Assembly: GCF_020551945.1 (NCBI RefSeq)
Contig: NZ_JAJBZH010000004.1
Coordinates: 383,353-447,352 of the forward strand
Reading direction: 5' to 3'
DNA from: Cellulosimicrobium marinum
GTDB lineage: Bacteria > Actinomycetota > Actinomycetes > Actinomycetales > Cellulomonadaceae
Length of the DNA stretch: 64,000 nucleotides
Positions within the stretch are counted from its first letter, which is position 1. Every line of letters starts with the position of its first letter. The notes below the pieces were generated by a model. The model saw nothing but the letters and a program-made list of their open reading frames with translations. It searched no databases and was not told the origin of the DNA. Shown here piece by piece: positions 60,617 to 64,000 of the stretch. A program made the translations under genes and the position numbers.

Positions 60617-62406
60617 GCACGACGGGCGTGACCAGGGCGCGCCGGTCCTCGGCGTGGACCCGCCTGCGGGTCCGGGTCCGGGCCGTGGTCCGCCGGGCGG
60701 TGTGGCGGTGGCGCTCGTCCATGCAGCTGCGCGTCGTCACGTCCGCCCTGGTCGTCGGCGTCGTCGCCGTCGCCGGGCTGGGCGCCTACCTGTCGGACTC
60801 CATGCGCGACGGGCTGTTCGAGCGGCGCCTGGCCGAGATCGACCTGGAGAGCGCGCAGTCGACGGCGCAGGCGCGCAGCGCGCTCGACGGGTCGCCCGCC
60901 GCGTCCGTGTCGGAGGCGCAGGCGCTGCTGTACGACGTCTACGCGATGCTCCTGTCGAGCGGGTCGACGACGCGCGACGTGTTCCTCTGGCGCCCCGAGG
61001 ACGCCCCGTCGAACGGCCTGCTCGACGTCTCGTCGGACGACCAGCTCGAGAGCCTCGTCTCGCCGGAGATGCGCGAGGCGACGCTGGAGGCCGACGGCGC
61101 GCAGCGGCTCCAGCCGGTCGCGGTCCCCGTCCGGCCCGCGGACCCCGCCTCGCCCGTCGTCCCGGGCGTCGTCGTCGGCACGACGGTCGACGTGCCCGTC
61201 GCCGGGACGTACGAGCTGTACTACCTGTACGACCTGCGCACCGACCAGCAGACGCTCGACTTCCTCCAGGGGGTCCTGCTCATCGGCGCGCTGGTGCTCC
61301 TCGCGCTGCTCGTGGGCATCACGGCGCTCGTCACGCGGCAGGCCGTGCTGCCCGTCCGGGAGGCCGCGGCCGTCGCCGAGCGGCTCGCCGACGGGCGCCT
61401 CGACGAGCGCCTGCCGGTCAAGGGGCACGACGAGATGGCCCTGCTGGCCCGCACGCTCAACGAGATGGCCGCGAGCCTGCAGGACCAGATCGGCCGCATG
61501 GAGGAGCTGTCCATGCTGCAGCGGCGGTTCGTCTCGGACGTGTCCCACGAGCTGCGGACGCCGCTCACGACGATCCGCATGGCGTCCGAGGTGCTGCACT
61601 CCTCGCGCGAGGACTTCGACCCCGTGTCCCGCCGGTCCACCGAGCTCCTGCAGGCACAGCTCGACCGGTTCGAGGATTTGCTCGCGGACCTGCTGGAGAT
61701 CAGCCGGTTCGACGCGGGCGCCGCCGTGCTCGACGCGGAGCGGCGCGACGTGCGCGACGTCGTCACCGCCGCCGTCGACCACGCCGCGCCCCTCGCGGAG
61801 CGCAAGGGCGTGTGGCTGTCGGTGCACCTCGCGGACGAGCGCCTCACGGCGGACGTCGACCCGCGGCGCGTCGAGAGGATCGTGCGCAACCTCGTGGTCA
61901 ACGCCATCGAGCACGCCGAGGACAAGCCCGTCGAGGTGACCGTGGCGGGCGACGGGCACGCGGTGGCCGTCGTCGTGCGGGACCACGGGGTCGGCATGAC
62001 GGTGGACGAGGTGCAGCACGTGTTCGACCGGTTCTGGCGCGCCGACCCGGCGCGCGCCCGCACGACGGGCGGCACGGGGCTCGGCCTCGCGATCTCCCTG
62101 GAGGACGCCCACCTGCACGGTGGGTGGCTCGAGGCGTGGGGGCGTCCGTCGCGGGGCGCGAGCTTCCGCCTCACGCTCCCGCGCCGCGCGGGCATCCGGC
62201 TGCAGTCCTCGCCCCTGCCCCTGGTCACGGAGGCGACCGCGGACCGCGGGCTCGGCGCGGCGTGGGAGGAGGCGCCCGCCGTCGCCGAGGACGTCGACGG
62301 CACGGTCGGCCCCGCGGACCTGCCGTCGGTGACGGGCGGCATCCCCGTCGTCCTGCCGCCGGGCGACGCGGACGAACCCACCCTCGACGCACGGGAGGCC
62401 CGATGA
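60613..62406 (+). CDS. mtrB: Sensor histidine kinase MtrB
   Basis: 597 residues from GTG 60613 (GTGA overlap with mtrA). Two transmembrane helices (VVTSALVVGVVAVAGLGAYL; VLLIGALVLLALLVGITAL) flank an extracytoplasmic domain of about 155 residues. Then HAMP, HisKA with phospho-acceptor His312 in VSDVSHELRTPLTT, and HATPase_c with NLVVNAIEHAE, DHGVGM and TGGTGLGLAIS. The last 90 residues are an acidic, Pro-rich tail. MtrB phosphorylates MtrA in response to osmotic or envelope cues. lpqB overlaps its stop by four bases. Confidence 0.96.
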   Translation: MSTTGVTRARRSSAWTRLRVRVRAVVRRAVWRWRSSMQLRVVTSALVVGVVAVAGLGAYLSDSMRDGLFERRLAEIDLESAQSTAQARSALDGSPAASVSEAQALLYDVYAMLLSSGSTTRDVFLWRPEDAPSNGLLDVSSDDQLESLVSPEMREATLEADGAQRLQPVAVPVRPADPASPVVPGVVVGTTVDVPVAGTYELYYLYDLRTDQQTLDFLQGVLLIGALVLLALLVGITALVTRQAVLPVREAAAVAERLADGRLDERLPVKGHDEMALLARTLNEMAASLQDQIGRMEELSMLQRRFVSDVSHELRTPLTTIRMASEVLHSSREDFDPVSRRSTELLQAQLDRFEDLLADLLEISRFDAGAAVLDAERRDVRDVVTAAVDHAAPLAERKGVWLSVHLADERLTADVDPRRVERIVRNLVVNAIEHAEDKPVEVTVAGDGHAVAVVVRDHGVGMTVDEVQHVFDRFWRADPARARTTGGTGLGLAISLEDAHLHGGWLEAWGRPSRGASFRLTLPRRAGIRLQSSPLPLVTEATADRGLGAAWEEAPAVAEDVDGTVGPADLPSVTGGIPVVLPPGDADEPTLDAREAR

Positions 62407-64000
62407 CGACGACATCCTCGCGGCGCGCGGGCCTCGTCCTGCGCCGGGCGCGCGCGGCGCTCGCGGCCGTCGCGACGCTCGCGCTCGTCGGCACCGTGTC
62501 GGCGTGCACGTCGATCCCGACCCAGGGGCCGGTGATGGACGGCGAGGCGGTCGTGTCCCAGCCCGGGCCCGCGTTCGTGCGCGCCGACGCGCCGCGCGAG
62601 GACGCGTCGCCCGAGCAGATCGTGCGCGGCTTCCTCGCCGCGCAGGCGCAGGGCGGCTCGGGCTCGTTCGACGTCGCCACGCAGTTCCTCACCCCGGAGA
62701 CGGCCTCGACGTGGTCGCCCCTCGCCCAGGTCGCCGTGCTTGAGACGGAGCCCGAGCTCCAGGTCGACGAGTCGACCGTCGACGACGGCGCCGTCACCGT
62801 CCGCGCGACCGCCGACGTCGCCGGGGTCGTCGACGAGCACGGCGTCTACACGGAACAGCTCCCCGGCGCCACGACGGAGCTCGTCTACGGCCTCGTCCTC
62901 GACGAGGACGGGCAGTGGCGCGTCGAGACGACGGACGACGGCGTCGCGATCTCCGTGACGAACTTCGACACGACGTACCGCGAGACCAACCTCTACTTCC
63001 CGACCGTCGACCGGCGCTACCTCGTGCCCGACGAGCGGTGGTTCCCGCAGCGCACCTGGCAGACCTTCGCGGTCCGGGAGATGCTCGCCGGGCCCGTCCC
63101 GTGGCTCGCCGGCGCGGTGACGACGGTCGCGCCCGAGGGCACCGCGCTGAGCATCGACTCGGTCGTGCCCGACGGCACCGGGCCGATCCAGGTGTCCCTG
63201 ACCGGCCCCGCCGCGGAGGCAGGACCGGAGGACCGCGGCCTGCTCGTCGCCCAGCTCGAGGCGTCGCTCGGCGACCCCTCACCTCGCGAGGTGCAGATCG
63301 TCGTCGACGGCGCGCCCCTCGTCGCGGAGGACTCGACCGCGCGCGCGGCCGTCACGCCCAACGACGCTGTCGTGCTCGCCGAGGGCCAGGTCATGAGCCT
63401 CGTCGGCCGGACCACCGAGCCCCTGGAGTCCGTCGCCCCGCTGACCGGGCTGCAGCCGACCGCCCTCGCCTTCACCGGGGCGTCGTCGGACGCGACCCTC
63501 GTCGTGCGTGACGCGTCGGACCGCATCGTCACCGCCCCCACCGAGGACGCCCCCTCCGCGACGCTGCTCGCCGGCGAGGACCTCCTCGCGCCGAGCGTCG
63601 ACCGGTTCGGCCTCGTGTGGAGCGGCCCCCAGGTCCAGGCGGGCTCCGTCCAGGTGGTCGACCTCGAGGCCCGCGTCCGGGAGGTCGCCGCGCCCTGGCT
63701 CGAGGGCCGCACCGTCATGTCGCTGCGGGTCGCGCCCGACGGCGCGCGCGTCGCCGTCGTGAGCGCCACCGCGTCCGGGGTGCAGGTGCACGTCGCCGGG
63801 GTGGTGCGCGACGAGGACGGCTGGCCCGTCGAGCTCACCGAGCCCGTGCGCGTCGGTCAGCCGCTCGTCGCGGCGACGCAGGTCGTGTGGGTCGACCGGA
63901 CGCTCCTCGGCGTCCTCGGCCGGTCCGACGGCGACAGCGCGCCCGTCGTGCACCTCGTCCCCGTCGGCGGGCACACGAGCAAGACGTCGCCCCTGGAGGA
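62403..64000 (+). CDS. lpqB: Lipoprotein LpqB (3' end outside window)
   Basis: ATG 62403 overlaps the mtrB stop (ATGA); the frame is open to the end of the window (about 532 codons). Lipobox LVGTVSAC places the lipidated Cys at 35. Residues 60-170 are a mixed alpha/beta domain (PEQIVRGFLAAQAQGG is an LpqB hallmark). A GerMN-type domain follows (RTWQTFAVREMLAGPVPWL, VSLTGPAAEAGPE). A beta-propeller region starts near 330 (LVGRTTEPLESVAPLTGLQPTALAFTG). In mycobacteria LpqB interacts with the MtrB extracytoplasmic domain and modulates MtrA phosphorylation. Confidence 0.93.
   Translation, partial: MTTTSSRRAGLVLRRARAALAAVATLALVGTVSACTSIPTQGPVMDGEAVVSQPGPAFVRADAPREDASPEQIVRGFLAAQAQGGSGSFDVATQFLTPETASTWSPLAQVAVLETEPELQVDESTVDDGAVTVRATADVAGVVDEHGVYTEQLPGATTELVYGLVLDEDGQWRVETTDDGVAISVTNFDTTYRETNLYFPTVDRRYLVPDERWFPQRTWQTFAVREMLAGPVPWLAGAVTTVAPEGTALSIDSVVPDGTGPIQVSLTGPAAEAGPEDRGLLVAQLEASLGDPSPREVQIVVDGAPLVAEDSTARAAVTPNDAVVLAEGQVMSLVGRTTEPLESVAPLTGLQPTALAFTGASSDATLVVRDASDRIVTAPTEDAPSATLLAGEDLLAPSVDRFGLVWSGPQVQAGSVQVVDLEARVREVAAPWLEGRTVMSLRVAPDGARVAVVSATASGVQVHVAGVVRDEDGWPVELTEPVRVGQPLVAATQVVWVDRTLLGVLGRSDGDSAPVVHLVPVGGHTSKTSPLE

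Overview
The window is very GC-rich (about 70% or more), gene-dense chromosomal DNA with many GTG starts and frequent 4- or 8-base stop/start overlaps. It ends in the actinobacterial block mtrA-mtrB-lpqB, with ahcY about 15 kb upstream. Together with Stealth proteins, teichoic-acid enzymes and the RDD/SpoIIM/DUF58/MoxR block, this points to a high-GC actinobacterium. A Cellulomonas- or Cellulosimicrobium-like member of the Micrococcales is my best guess (inference; no rRNA gene is present). I saw no tRNA, rRNA, insertion sequence or CRISPR array.

Bases 1-40520 are one large cell-envelope glycopolymer region. Bases 1-8854 hold the end of an FN3-type secreted protein, a GlfT2-like galactofuranosyltransferase, a CHAP-domain secreted protein, a TagF-like glycerophosphotransferase, a SpoIID/LytB protein, an acyltransferase and a small secreted protein. 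Bases 8938-18539 look like a ribitol-phosphate teichoic acid module: a poly(polyol-phosphate) glucosyltransferase, a membrane-anchored TagF-like polymerase, an SDR reductase plus an IspD-like cytidylyltransferase (the two halves of a CDP-ribitol synthase), a TPR / pyruvyltransferase / GT8-like fusion, and the TagG/TagH-type exporter. Bases 18687-26105 are a Stealth module: two Stealth phosphosugar transferases, a left-handed beta-helix acyltransferase, a GT2-TagF fusion and a small membrane protein. Bases 26096-36256 hold a two-headed glycosyltransferase, a QueC-like PP-loop protein, a UDP-HexNAc-type dehydrogenase, a TupA-like ATP-grasp protein, a pyruvyltransferase-family protein and a TarS/TarP-like glycosyltransferase. 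The region closes with a secreted metzincin protease and an Ig-repeat surface protein. Orientation switches often, and several genes have their own TANNNT -10 box, some placed so that the mRNA would be leaderless.

Bases 40608-53999 are mostly housekeeping: an OpuA-type glycine betaine transporter, adenosylhomocysteinase, a two-TM membrane protein, a NarL-type two-component pair, a membrane acyltransferase, RDD and SpoIIM membrane proteins, an AlkZ-like DNA glycosylase and a 40-residue membrane peptide gene.

Bases 54165-64000 hold the DUF58 / MoxR / DUF4350 / DUF4129 / membrane-protein operon. It is divergent from mtrA-mtrB-lpqB, the cell-envelope two-component system with its lipoprotein; lpqB runs off the end of the window.

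The most unusual combination is at 28631-32662. A QueC-like PP-loop enzyme with an intact CX8CX2CX2C zinc motif sits beside a nucleotide-sugar dehydrogenase and a TupA-like ATP-grasp enzyme. This suggests, as a hypothesis, a pathway that makes a uronic acid and then amidates it or attaches an amine or amino acid to it.
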